DNA of 43,301 bases from an uncultured Lachnospiraceae bacterium (GCA_910576895.1 CAJTJZ010000005.1:23930-67230); one strand, 5' to 3'; shown: positions 1-7,503, counted from the first letter of the stretch. The notes: generated by a model not told the origin, from the letters alone. Translations and numbers: made by a program.

Positions 1-2
1 GA

Positions 3-137
3 AAGAATGAGATATTAGAAATGATTGAGAACAAAAATGAAGCAAGCAGAAATTTAGAAAAGGCTTCCATAAAACGTCTTTCTATGTACCGCATATGCCA
101 AAATAATGTAAATTTTCTTATCAACACCCATAGATAA
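3..137 (+). pseudogene. 3' end of an unidentified gene running in from the left edge
   Basis: The reading frame is open from the left edge and closes at the TAA at 135-137. Its first part (KNEILEMIENKNEASRNLEK) is charged and helical-looking, like the C-terminal tail of a real protein. From about base 58 the DNA becomes a copy of the 3' end of the secreted-protein gene at 2035-3369, but is read here in a different frame. The natural C-terminus therefore seems to have been replaced at a recombination joint. An internal ATG at 21-23 has no ribosome site, so this is more likely a tail than a whole gene. I do not recognise the protein. Confidence 0.35.
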
Positions 138-230
138 CCTATAGGTAGAAACAAAGTTACTAGTGATGAAACTCTACAAATAGCAATCCATAAACCTACT
201 TTTTAGAAAGATAGATTTATGGATTGTTAT
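58..230 (+). repeat. Direct repeat, left copy (3' end of the HExxH-protein gene)
   Basis: Bases 58-120 match 3321-3383 at 60 of 63 positions, and 184-230 match 3387-3433 at 44 of 47. The left copy has 63 extra bases (121-183) between the two blocks where the right copy has three. The first block carries the last 15 codons of the 2035-3369 gene including its stop; the second carries its hairpin. The AbiE pair lies between the two copies, so they mark a duplication or recombination event. Confidence 0.85.
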
Positions 231-232
231 TT
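184..232. terminator. Hairpin downstream of abiEii, probably bidirectional
   Basis: CAATCCATAAA (184-194) pairs perfectly with TTTATGGATTG (216-226) around a 21-nt loop and is followed on the plus strand by TTATTTT. It sits just past the stop codon of the AbiEii gene, so it may end minus-strand transcription too. The right repeat copy (3387-3430) has the same hairpin with a weakened stem. Confidence 0.5.
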
Positions 233-240
233 TCTGCAAT

Positions 241-1080
241 TTATATCAACTTTTCAAATAATTGTTCCACATTCTTTATGATTTCTTCCCAATTATAATC
301 TACAGCGTAACCATATTTTCGCTGATATATTTTCCATTGTTTCATTAGTCCAGCATCAGATTTAATCTGTTCTAAAATATGCTTTGAATCTAATAAAAGC
401 TTGTATGACTTCCTTTTTCTGCTTGTAGCTTCAAGTGCTTTCGCTAAATCCGCATAATTTATTGCATCCGATTTGACAACCTTTAAAATCATGAGGTCAT
501 AATAATCCCTCATCCTTGTATTTAAAGTTCCCCTTGAAATGATGGTTTCCATCTTTTCTGCCAATAAAGTTTCAAGATTATATACTAATAAAGATATACT
601 GCGTTCTTCAAACATCAGCTTATACTTATAATTTACTTCCCTTGGCGTAATCACATCATCTGTAGAGATATCAATTTTCAAAGGTGTTTTCATCATATTT
701 AGCACTGCCTCTAGCTTAAAACGAATTCCGGGATATTCTGCTTCGTCCATAATACCTTCGACATTTTTAATTTCAAACTGTATTCCATCATCAAGAGGAA
801 CAGCAATAATATCCTCAATCATTTTTTTTGCATCCTCTGTTGAAAGATTATAATTTCGTATAGTAGTATCTATATCCATTGTTGCCCGATTATCAAGTCC
901 TACCATAGAAGCGATCAATAATCCACCTTTTAATATTAAATTGTTATGATATTTTGAAAGAGCCATCCGTTCCAAAAATCTTTCCATTACAAAATTTCTG
1001 ATTAATGTTGTCGCTTTGGCATTATCCCCATGAGAGTTATTTCTTACTAGTGCTTTCAATTGTGTTGATGTATGAATCAC
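241..1080 (-). CDS. AbiEii/AbiGii-family nucleotidyltransferase toxin
   Basis: This 279-residue protein has the layout of the AbiEii toxin of type IV toxin-antitoxin systems. Visible motifs are LKGGLLI near residue 50, the DNA polymerase beta-like signature RATMDID near 66-72, a second acidic strand KIDIS near 138, and the family block LAEKMETIISRG...RMRDYYDL near 170-195. Members of this family block growth by nucleotide transfer, in known cases to tRNA. The start is GTG at 1078-1080, which forms a GTGA overlap with the stop of the upstream antitoxin gene, and GGAGG (complement of 1088-1092) lies inside that gene. The two are therefore translationally coupled. The toxic activity and target are inferred; the motifs look intact. 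Confidence 0.88.
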   Translation of the reverse strand: MIHTSTQLKALVRNNSHGDNAKATTLIRNFVMERFLERMALSKYHNNLILKGGLLIASMVGLDNRATMDIDTTIRNYNLSTEDAKKMIEDIIAVPLDDGIQFEIKNVEGIMDEAEYPGIRFKLEAVLNMMKTPLKIDISTDDVITPREVNYKYKLMFEERSISLLVYNLETLLAEKMETIISRGTLNTRMRDYYDLMILKVVKSDAINYADLAKALEATSRKRKSYKLLLDSKHILEQIKSDAGLMKQWKIYQRKYGYAVDYNWEEIIKNVEQLFEKLI

Positions 1081-1643
1081 AACAGTACCTCCATATATTG
1101 TTTGATTTTTTTCTCTACATGAAGTATTTTGGCATATTCCATAAGTCTAGGCAGGTTTTTCTTTCCATTCAAATATTCTTTTACGGCAAACTGCTTTTCT
1201 TGCATTTCTGTGTCTATTCTGAAAATATCACACAACGTTCTTTCTGCGTTATAACAAGGAACTGTATGTCCATATGGTGTAATAGCAGTATCCATGCCTA
1301 GTGAATAGTACTGCCTAACTACTGTTACCTTTTTAAGAGGACTTTTCCCTTTATAGTCCACCTTATATCCCCTTGGTACGGTAACAGTAAAACAGATTGG
1401 TTCTCGTTCTGATAATCCGAGCAGATACAATGCTGTGTCATGGGAATAGATAATTTTCTTATATTGCAAGGAAATAATATACAAGTCATCCTGCCATGCG
1501 TCCAATGACAGATATATGCCTTTTGCAACCCTTTCATAATTCCTGTCCTGCAAATATTTTATTGCATATTGCTTTGAAATACCTTCTGCAACAATATCAG
1601 CAATCTGTATAATTCCTTGATTTTGTAAAATTTTTGTTTTCAT
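1077..1643 (-). CDS. AbiEi-family antitoxin / autorepressor
   Basis: The 188-residue protein resembles AbiEi antitoxins: an N-terminal winged-helix part (GIIQIADIVAEGISKQYAIK, then ERVAKGIYLS) followed by the AbiEi C-terminal domain (SHDTALYLLGLS, ITVTVPRGYK-like segment, YNAERTLCDIFR). Such proteins neutralise the AbiEii toxin and repress their own promoter. The frame extends further upstream, but a near-consensus promoter at 1675-1703 puts transcription start close to 1668. An ATG at 1665-1667 would then be leaderless, whereas ATG 1641-1643 has AAAGAAC upstream and matches where the winged-helix domain begins. I therefore choose 1643. It is the first gene of the pair and overlaps the toxin gene by four bases. 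Confidence 0.87.
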   Translation of the reverse strand: MKTKILQNQGIIQIADIVAEGISKQYAIKYLQDRNYERVAKGIYLSLDAWQDDLYIISLQYKKIIYSHDTALYLLGLSEREPICFTVTVPRGYKVDYKGKSPLKKVTVVRQYYSLGMDTAITPYGHTVPCYNAERTLCDIFRIDTEMQEKQFAVKEYLNGKKNLPRLMEYAKILHVEKKIKQYMEVLL

Positions 1644-1674
1644 AAGTTCTTTTTTATTTACTTTCATACAACAT

Positions 1675-1703
1675 ATTATAATTAAATGTAGTGTAAAAGT
1701 CAA
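1675..1703 (-). promoter_or_regulatory. Promoter of the abiE pair
   Basis: On the minus strand TTGACT (1698-1703) and TATAAT (1675-1680) are separated by exactly 17 bases, close to the vegetative consensus. Predicted start of transcription is about 1668. AbiEi regulators usually bind repeats at their own promoter; no clear inverted repeat is visible here. Confidence 0.8.
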
Positions 1704-1706
1704 TTT

Positions 1707-1976
1707 CTATTTTTCATAATTGTTCACTCCACTATAAAATAATGTAATCCCTGATAATAATCCAACAGAAAGCACAATCGTAATTAAAATAAAAATATTT
1801 CTTATACGATTACTTGATAAACTTTCAAGTTTAGAAATAATATTTCAGCGGCATCTATCTTTATACAATTTATATAAAAAATCAACATATTCTTTCTTAA
1901 AATTAGAACTATTTTTCTCTTTTAAAATTTCTTTACAAATTATTATTTGTATGATAATATAATAACTAAATTCCAT
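1707..1976 (-). pseudogene. Decayed small membrane-protein gene with an in-frame TGA
   Basis: Read on the minus strand from ATG 1974-1976 the frame gives 43 codons (MEFSYYIIIQ... to KDRCR), a TGA at 1845-1847, and then, in the same frame, another 45 codons to TAG 1707-1709. The second part contains a clear membrane segment (IFILITIVLSVGLLSGITLF). Without the TGA it would be an 89-residue protein with a C-terminal membrane anchor. No ribosome site precedes the ATG. The gene ends right at the -35 box of the abiE promoter. It may be a dead gene, or two short unrelated frames; I do not recognise it. This fills the otherwise gene-free stretch 1704-2034. Confidence 0.4.
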
Positions 1977-1982
1977 GGAATT
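1953..1982 (+). promoter_or_regulatory. Possible promoter and operator palindrome for the HExxH-protein gene
   Basis: TATAAT-like boxes (GATAAT 1953-1958, TATAAT 1958-1963) lie about 75 bases before the gene at 2035, with only a weak -35 candidate (TTTACA 1932-1937). Just downstream, at the expected transcription start, is a perfect 14-base palindrome AATTCCATGGAATT (1969-1982), a plausible repressor site. Confidence 0.35.
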
Positions 1983-2034
1983 AGTAATTCAAAATTCTTA
2001 ATTTATTCTTAGATAAAAGAAAGGAGTCTTTACT

Positions 2035-3369
2035 ATGAACATTTGGAACAAATATCATCAATCATTTCTCTCCCTTTCCTTAGCGGCATTATTATGTTTT
2101 ACTTTTTTAATTTCTTCTGCTGATGTCAAAGCTTCTAATAAATCAACTTCTAAAAAAACAATAGAAAGTTCTGTGATAAAAAAAACACTTTCTGTAAAAA
2201 AAGCAAAAAATCAGAAAACTTCTAATCAGAAAATGAAAAAAATCAAAAAACTAAATCTTAATGCATGGAAAGTTTCTTATAACTGGAATGGAACTTCTGA
2301 AATGGAAAAGAAAAAAGGTATGCTTGTAATTAAAAATACAGAATTCAATCATGCCTGTTATACACAAACAGTTTCTGTAAAACCACATACCAATTATCGT
2401 ATTCGTGCTCTTGTTCGTGTTGATAACTATAAACAAGGGAAACAAAATCCAGGTGGAGTTACAGTAGGCTACGGTGATCCCTCTAAATATGCCTGTTTGG
2501 AAAATGATTTTATTACTTCTAACAAATGGAAACAAAGTGAAGCTTGGTTTTGTAGCGGTAAAAACAAAAAAGTAACATTATATGTTGCAAATGGAGGATT
2601 TGCTGCTATTACAAAAGGAACAGCCTATATTAAAGATATTATCTTAGAAGAACTAGATACCAATAATAAATGGAATGTACTAGCTTTGATTTACAAAAAT
2701 ATAAAGACTCCTACTTATCAAGACTCATTTTCAGACACCGATGTTAAAGAACTAAAAACAATTTTAGAAAAAGTTCCAGACTCTTTCAAAAGACTTTCCA
2801 ATAAAAGAATGCTGATTAATACTATGGATATTAAAGTAATCGATAAACCAGTAAAAACAATTAGTGATTCAGAAAGTGCTTATGCGGGAACTTTGACTTA
2901 TGGTCGTGGTAATGATATTAATTTTGATCAATATCTAAAAGGAAAAGACTACAATCAAATTATTATTTATGCACCAACTTGGAAACTTGTTCTTCAAAAC
3001 GATAAAAAAGAACAATGGGGCGGCCTTGGCGGTACTTATTATAGATATAAAGGAAGAAATATCTATACTTGTATTATCAATATTGGACCAAATGTTGCAG
3101 GAATTCCAAGTGTTGATATTTATGGAGAAAATTATGATTCTAGAATTTGCTTTATTGTTCATGAAATGCTTCATTGTGTGGAAACAAATTCTCGTCTAAG
3201 AGGCTATTCAGATTTTACAGCACTACACGATGGAAAAGACCATGGGTATGTAGATTCACGAGAGGTAGAATGGATGGATTATTATAGTGACTTAATGAAA
3301 GACACGATTAAGAGTGGGGCAAAAGGCTTCTATAAAACGTCTTTCTATGTACCACATATGCCGAAATAA
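2035..3369 (+). CDS. Secreted HExxH (zincin-like) protein with N-terminal carbohydrate-binding-like domain
   Basis: The 444-residue product has a classical signal peptide (lysine, then a hydrophobic stretch ending near SSADVKA, residues 1-34), a Ser/Lys-rich linker to about 75, and a beta-rich segment (about 80-220: KPHTNYRIRALVRV, KVTLYVANGG, KGTAYIKDI) that resembles CBM4/9-type jelly-roll carbohydrate-binding modules. The C-terminal part carries HEMLH at residues 376-380, the zinc-binding/catalytic signature of metallopeptidases. A third zinc ligand is not certain; E383 and the H/D residues in HDGKDHGY are candidates. AAAGGAG eight bases upstream fixes the ATG. No sortase motif is seen, so it is probably released. 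Its last 15 codons are duplicated at 58-106. Substrate unknown. Confidence 0.75.
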   Translation: MNIWNKYHQSFLSLSLAALLCFTFLISSADVKASNKSTSKKTIESSVIKKTLSVKKAKNQKTSNQKMKKIKKLNLNAWKVSYNWNGTSEMEKKKGMLVIKNTEFNHACYTQTVSVKPHTNYRIRALVRVDNYKQGKQNPGGVTVGYGDPSKYACLENDFITSNKWKQSEAWFCSGKNKKVTLYVANGGFAAITKGTAYIKDIILEELDTNNKWNVLALIYKNIKTPTYQDSFSDTDVKELKTILEKVPDSFKRLSNKRMLINTMDIKVIDKPVKTISDSESAYAGTLTYGRGNDINFDQYLKGKDYNQIIIYAPTWKLVLQNDKKEQWGGLGGTYYRYKGRNIYTCIINIGPNVAGIPSVDIYGENYDSRICFIVHEMLHCVETNSRLRGYSDFTALHDGKDHGYVDSREVEWMDYYSDLMKDTIKSGAKGFYKTSFYVPHMPK

Positions 3370-3433
3370 TGTAAATTTTCTTATAACAATCCATACGCCT
3401 ACTTTTTAGAAAGATAGATTTATAGATTGTTAT
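3321..3433 (+). repeat. Direct repeat, right copy (3' end of the HExxH-protein gene)
   Basis: This is the counterpart of the left copy at 58-230. It contains the final codons and stop of the secreted-protein gene and the downstream imperfect hairpin CAATCCATA/TATAGATTG (3387-3430), which may act as its terminator. Confidence 0.85.
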
Positions 3434-3466
3434 ACTGGTGGTCGAAAAACCTGACCGCTCAGTATA
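3431..3466 (+). repeat. 36-nt intergenic hairpin repeat, copy 1
   Basis: TATACTG and CAGTATA close a stem continued by GGTC/GACC around a GAAAAA-containing loop. The same 36-nt unit recurs at 16881-16916 with 33 identical positions; the changes fall at one wobble-compatible stem position and in the loop, so the fold is kept. Here it lies directly after the duplicated 3' end of the HExxH-protein gene. Confidence 0.8.
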
Positions 3467-3602
3467 AAACAGGATGGAATCGCTTGTGATTCCACTCGCA
3501 ACATGTCATGCCCGAATGGGCATGACAAAAAGTAAGCTGCTTCGTAGTTGCGGTTGGCACGAACTCACGAGTGAAAAATGGAAAACTTTTTCATTCGTGA
3601 GT
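3467..3602. other. Hairpin-rich structured intergenic block
   Basis: Between two convergent genes lie, in order: a 7-bp hairpin TGGAATC/GATTCCA (3475-3494), CGCAAC (3497-3502) that can pair with GTTGCG (3547-3552), a perfect 10-bp hairpin TGTCATGCCC/GGGCATGACA (3504-3527) inside that pairing, and a 16-bp hairpin (3563-3602). The block is visibly richer in G and C than its surroundings. It could be a structured RNA, a MITE-like repeat, or a cluster of terminators; no coding frame is evident. Confidence 0.5.
3563..3602 (-). terminator. Probable terminator hairpin of thrS
   Basis: Sixteen base pairs (3563-3578 with 3587-3602, one G-U) close an 8-nt loop, beginning 20 bases past the thrS stop. 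The inner stem is A/T only and the outer stem CACG-rich. No strong U tract follows on either strand, so it may act as an mRNA 3' end protector rather than a simple intrinsic terminator. Confidence 0.5.
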
Positions 3603-3622
3603 ATATATATGATTTCTATTAT

Positions 3623-5590
3623 TTAATCTTTCTTTTCTTCTTTTACTTCTATTTTTCTAATCTCTTTTGTTCTAATTTCTTTACAAATCGCATCGATAAA
3701 TTCCTGCAATGGTTTTTGTCCTTCATCTCCAAGAAAACGACTTCGAACAGATACAACGTTTGTTTCTTCTTCTTTCTGTCCTACTACAAGCATATATGGC
3801 AGCCTATCAAGACGTGCTTCTCTTATTTTATAACCAATTTTTTCGGAACGACTATCTACTGTAGTACTAATATCATTTTTCTTAAGTTCTTCTTCTACTT
3901 TATGTGCATAATCCATATATTTATCAGAAATAGGGAGAATCCTTACTTGTTCTGGGCAAAGCCAAGTTGGGAACATTCCTGCATATTTTTCTATCAGCCA
4001 TGCTAAGGTTCTTTCATAACAGCCAAGGCTTGTTCTATGGATAATATAAGGACGCTTTTTCTCACCATTTTCATCAATATAATACATATCAAAGTTTTCA
4101 GCAATAGCACAATCTAATTGAATAGTAATCATAGTATCTTCTTTGCCATAAACATTTTTTGCCTGAATATCTACTTTTGGTCCATAAAAGGCAGCCTCTC
4201 CATCTGCTTCTGTAAATGGAAGATTTTTTTCTTTAAGAATCTGACGAATTGTTCCTTGTGTGGATTCCCAATATTCCTCATCTCCAAGGTATTTTTCTTT
4301 ATTATTTTTATCCCATTTTGATAGACGATAGGTTACATCTTCTTGAAGTCCCAAGGTATTTAAACAATAGTTTGCTAAATCAAGACAAGCTTTAAATTCT
4401 TCATTTACCTGATCTGGTCGTACAATTAAATGTCCTTCTGAGATAGTAAACTGACGAACACGTGTCAGGCCATGCATTTCACCAGAATCTTCATTACGAA
4501 ATAGTGTAGAAGTTTCTCCCATTCTTACTGGCAGGTCACGATAAGAATGCTGTGTTGCTTTATAAACATAATATTGGAATGGACAAGTCATAGGACGAAG
4601 TGCAAAGACTTCTTTCTCTTTTTCTTCATCGCCAAGAACAAACATTCCCTCTTTATAATGATCCCAATGACCTGAAATTTTATATAAATCACTTTTTGCC
4701 ATAAATGGTGTTTTTGTTCTTACATAACCCCAACGATTATCTTCTTCATCTTCTATCCACCGCTGCAATTTCTGAATAATTTTTACACCCTTTGGCATTA
4801 AGAGTGGCAATCCCTGTCCTATAACATCAACCGTTGTAAATAATTCCATATCACGTCCTAATTTATTGTGATCACGTTTTTTAATATCCTCTAAATGCAG
4901 TAAATAAGCATCTAAATCTGCTTTCTTTGTATATGCTGTTCCATAAATACGGGTCAACATCTTATTTTTTTCCGATCCTCTCCAATAAGCACCAGAAGAA
5001 GAAATCAGTTTGATTGCTTTTAAAGGCTTTGTATTCATTAAATGAGGTCCTGCACATAAATCAACAAAATCCCCCTGACTGTAAAAAGAAATTTCTGCAT
5101 CTTCTGGAAGATCCTCAATTAATTCTACTTTATAAGGTTCTTCCCGTTTTTTCATAAATTCAATGGCTTCCTCTCTTTTTAGCGTAAATTTTTCTAATGG
5201 TTTTCCTTCCTTAATAATTTTCTTTATTTCTGCTTCCAGTTTATCTAATGCTTCCCGATCAAAGGGATTACAATCAAAGTCATAGTAAAACCCTTCTTCT
5301 ATGGAAGGTCCAATTGCAAGTTTTGCCTCTGGATATAGACGTTTTACTGCTTCTGCAAGCACATGACTTGCTGTATGACGATATGCTGCACGACCTTTTT
5401 CATCTTCAAAAGTCAAAATACTTAAATTGCAGTCAGAATCTATGATAGTACGGAGATCTTTTGTTTCTCCATTGACCTCTCCAGCACAAGCAATTCTTGC
5501 TAATCCTTCACTGATATCACAGGCAATTTCATAGATCGACTTTGCTTGTGCATATTCTTTACAAGAACCATCTTTTAATGTAATCTTCAT
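3623..5590 (-). CDS. thrS: Threonyl-tRNA synthetase
   Basis: The 655-residue enzyme charges tRNA-Thr with threonine. Full architecture is present: N-terminal TGS domain (1-62), the editing domain with HTASH (about 73-77) and DLCAGPH, the class II core with motif 2 FRNEDSG and motif 3 GCYERTLAW, the zinc ligands in RPMTCPF, SEGHL and IIHRTS, and the C-terminal anticodon-binding domain. The core is of a divergent type compared with the E. coli enzyme (RPMTCPFQYYVYK replaces RPMNCPxH...), as I recall for some clostridial ThrRS. It lies 38 bases after the preceding gene with an AAGGGG ribosome site, so it is probably cotranscribed. No T-box leader fits in that gap. Confidence 0.96.
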   Translation of the reverse strand: MKITLKDGSCKEYAQAKSIYEIACDISEGLARIACAGEVNGETKDLRTIIDSDCNLSILTFEDEKGRAAYRHTASHVLAEAVKRLYPEAKLAIGPSIEEGFYYDFDCNPFDREALDKLEAEIKKIIKEGKPLEKFTLKREEAIEFMKKREEPYKVELIEDLPEDAEISFYSQGDFVDLCAGPHLMNTKPLKAIKLISSSGAYWRGSEKNKMLTRIYGTAYTKKADLDAYLLHLEDIKKRDHNKLGRDMELFTTVDVIGQGLPLLMPKGVKIIQKLQRWIEDEEDNRWGYVRTKTPFMAKSDLYKISGHWDHYKEGMFVLGDEEKEKEVFALRPMTCPFQYYVYKATQHSYRDLPVRMGETSTLFRNEDSGEMHGLTRVRQFTISEGHLIVRPDQVNEEFKACLDLANYCLNTLGLQEDVTYRLSKWDKNNKEKYLGDEEYWESTQGTIRQILKEKNLPFTEADGEAAFYGPKVDIQAKNVYGKEDTMITIQLDCAIAENFDMYYIDENGEKKRPYIIHRTSLGCYERTLAWLIEKYAGMFPTWLCPEQVRILPISDKYMDYAHKVEEELKKNDISTTVDSRSEKIGYKIREARLDRLPYMLVVGQKEEETNVVSVRSRFLGDEGQKPLQEFIDAICKEIRTKEIRKIEVKEEKKD

Positions 5591-5628
5591 AACAATTATC
5601 CCCTTTTTCCTTTATTTCTATTATCATA

Positions 5629-6144
5629 TTATTCATTTTCACTCTTATTTTCATCTTCTCTTTCTTCTTTTGAAAGAAAATTTTTTTCTAAAATTTCGGC
5701 TGCACAGCCAACTAATTCCACACAAGGACGCTTTTTATAATATTCCTCTGTTCGCTTTTCTGGTGTTGTATCCTGAAAAGAAGCAGCACAAATACCATCT
5801 TTATTTTGTTTTACAAGCCCTAATAATTCTTTACAAACAATACTTCCATGTTGTTCTCGAAACTCTTTCGCAAGTTTTTGTACAATATCATACGTATGCT
5901 TTTTTGCTTCAATATCTTTTGGTTTTGTACTACCTGTCATCATACCAGCAACAAGTGCCATTGCTGACACTGTTCCACATACTTCTCGCATACGTCCCAT
6001 ACCACCGCCAAGCGAACTCGCAAGGCGGAGGGCTGTGTCCCTTTCAATACCACAAACATCTGCAAAAGTAACAAATACCGACTGAGCACAACCATAGCCT
6101 TCTTTAAAATGCTCGATTGCAATTTCTTTTCTGGATTTTCCCAT
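5629..6144 (-). CDS. C_GCAxxG_C_C family putative redox protein
   Basis: The 171-residue protein matches the C_GCAxxG_C_C family: GYGCAQSVF near residue 17, SLGGGMGRMREVCGTVSA near 45-60, SIVCKELLG near 100 and further C-terminal cysteines (GICAAS, RPCVELVGCAAEIL). The ordered cysteines suggest a redox-active or metal-binding fold, perhaps membrane-associated through the glycine/alanine-rich helix 45-75. Its function is not established. It sits 21 bases after the LCP gene and 38 bases before thrS on the same strand. The C-terminal tail is very acidic. Confidence 0.85.
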   Translation of the reverse strand: MGKSRKEIAIEHFKEGYGCAQSVFVTFADVCGIERDTALRLASSLGGGMGRMREVCGTVSAMALVAGMMTGSTKPKDIEAKKHTYDIVQKLAKEFREQHGSIVCKELLGLVKQNKDGICAASFQDTTPEKRTEEYYKKRPCVELVGCAAEILEKNFLSKEEREDENKSENE

Positions 6145-6165
6145 TTTTTCTTCCTTTCTTTTTCT

Positions 6166-7503
6166 TTATTTCTTTTCCTTTTTTTCTATTTCATCTTCCT
6201 TTGCATCTCCTGAAGTAACTTCCGTTTGATTCACAATTTTTCCTTTTGTGCCATAGCCACTATTTGCAAGCCGTTTTCTTCGATTTTTTTCTTCCTCTTT
6301 TGCTGCCGTTTTTGGATCGGTACTAATTAATTTTGATGGATCTGCTCCCATCTCTGCAATATGACTACTTCCATAAATAAAATTTACAATCTCTGCTCTT
6401 GTAATATCCCAATCTACCGTAAATACCCATGCTCTTGTAGCACCTGCCTCTGCTGTACCGCCAACATAAGAACCTTCCACTGGAATATTTAATGTTTCAA
6501 TAGTATCACAACCAAGCATGGCTGCTTCTGTAACATATTGCACAATTTCTGAATTATCCATATTAGTAGAAACATAATTTAATAATTTCTGTGCAATTTT
6601 TACCATATTAACAGGATTTTGTGATTTATATTTATCAAATAGAGTCAATAATACCCTTCTTTGTCGTTCTGTCCGTCCAAAATCTCCTGTTGGATCTACA
6701 TAACGAATGCGACAATAACCAAGTGTTTGATTTCCATTTAATACTTGTTTTCCCGGAACAACATTTCTATATTTCTTTTTTGAAATATAATTATGGCTAT
6801 TTAGATAAGAAGCTTCATTTTCCGTAAGTTCAATCTCAACTCCACCAAGTGCATCTACAATATCTTCAAAACCTTCAAAATTTACAATAACATATCCATC
6901 AATCTGAATGCCAAAATTAAGTTCTACTGTTTCCCTTAAAAGCTTTCCTCTCCCATTATGAAAAGCTGCATTTAATTTATTATCTAAATATCCCGGAATC
7001 CTTACTTTAATATCACGCATTAAAGAAGTTAGTTTTAATGATTTTTGTTCCTTATTGATTGTTAATATTAAGGAAGCATCGGAACGCCCATGATCAACAT
7101 CATCATGAACTCCTTCTTCTCCAATTAAAAGAATATTAATGACTTGATCTTCTAAGGACTGTACCTCTGGCGATACCACCTTCGTATCTGATAAAAGTTC
7201 TTCTTTATTTATCTCCGTATCTTCTTCTGCTGTACCTATGTTCTCAATTCCCGATCCTGTTACATTATGATCTACAATATCGGTTGGTGCATATTCTATT
7301 TCATCCTCATTAATCTTATGAATGCTATTTAACATGCTAAATCCAAATGCCATCACAGACCCAAAAACAATAAATAAAATAATAGCAACAACAATGATTG
7401 CGAATTGCCACTTTTTTACTGGCTCAGAACGCCTACTAACTTGTATTGTTGATTTTCGTTTATATTCTGGAATCTCACTAAAATCTTTATCTCTTCTTTG
7501 CAT
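6166..7503 (-). CDS. LCP (LytR-CpsA-Psr) family cell-wall polymer ligase
   Basis: LCP enzymes attach anionic polymers such as teichoic acids to peptidoglycan outside the membrane. The 445-residue product has a cytoplasmic basic N-terminus, one membrane segment (FAIIVVAIILFIVFGSVMAF, about 34-53), and an LCP domain (about 120-280) with NILLIGEEG, GRSDASLILT, SLMRDIKVRIPG, NAAFHNG, DGYVIVNFEGF and the arginine-rich YCRIRYVDPTGDFGRTERQR. The C-terminus is a charged, disordered tail. An ATG further upstream is in frame, but GGAGAAGCTT directly precedes the ATG at 7501-7503, so I choose it. First gene of an apparent operon with the redox gene and thrS. Confidence 0.9.
   Translation of the reverse strand: MQRRDKDFSEIPEYKRKSTIQVSRRSEPVKKWQFAIIVVAIILFIVFGSVMAFGFSMLNSIHKINEDEIEYAPTDIVDHNVTGSGIENIGTAEEDTEINKEELLSDTKVVSPEVQSLEDQVINILLIGEEGVHDDVDHGRSDASLILTINKEQKSLKLTSLMRDIKVRIPGYLDNKLNAAFHNGRGKLLRETVELNFGIQIDGYVIVNFEGFEDIVDALGGVEIELTENEASYLNSHNYISKKKYRNVVPGKQVLNGNQTLGYCRIRYVDPTGDFGRTERQRRVLLTLFDKYKSQNPVNMVKIAQKLLNYVSTNMDNSEIVQYVTEAAMLGCDTIETLNIPVEGSYVGGTAEAGATRAWVFTVDWDITRAEIVNFIYGSSHIAEMGADPSKLISTDPKTAAKEEEKNRRKRLANSGYGTKGKIVNQTEVTSGDAKEDEIEKKEKK

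Noticed and set aside
1845..1847. Selenocysteine decoding of the in-frame TGA
   Set aside because: The residue is not in a redox-type context, no obvious SECIS-like hairpin follows, and no related selenoprotein is known to me.
5591..5628. T-box riboswitch for thrS
   Set aside because: Only 38 bases are available and no T-box sequence was seen here or upstream of the LCP gene.
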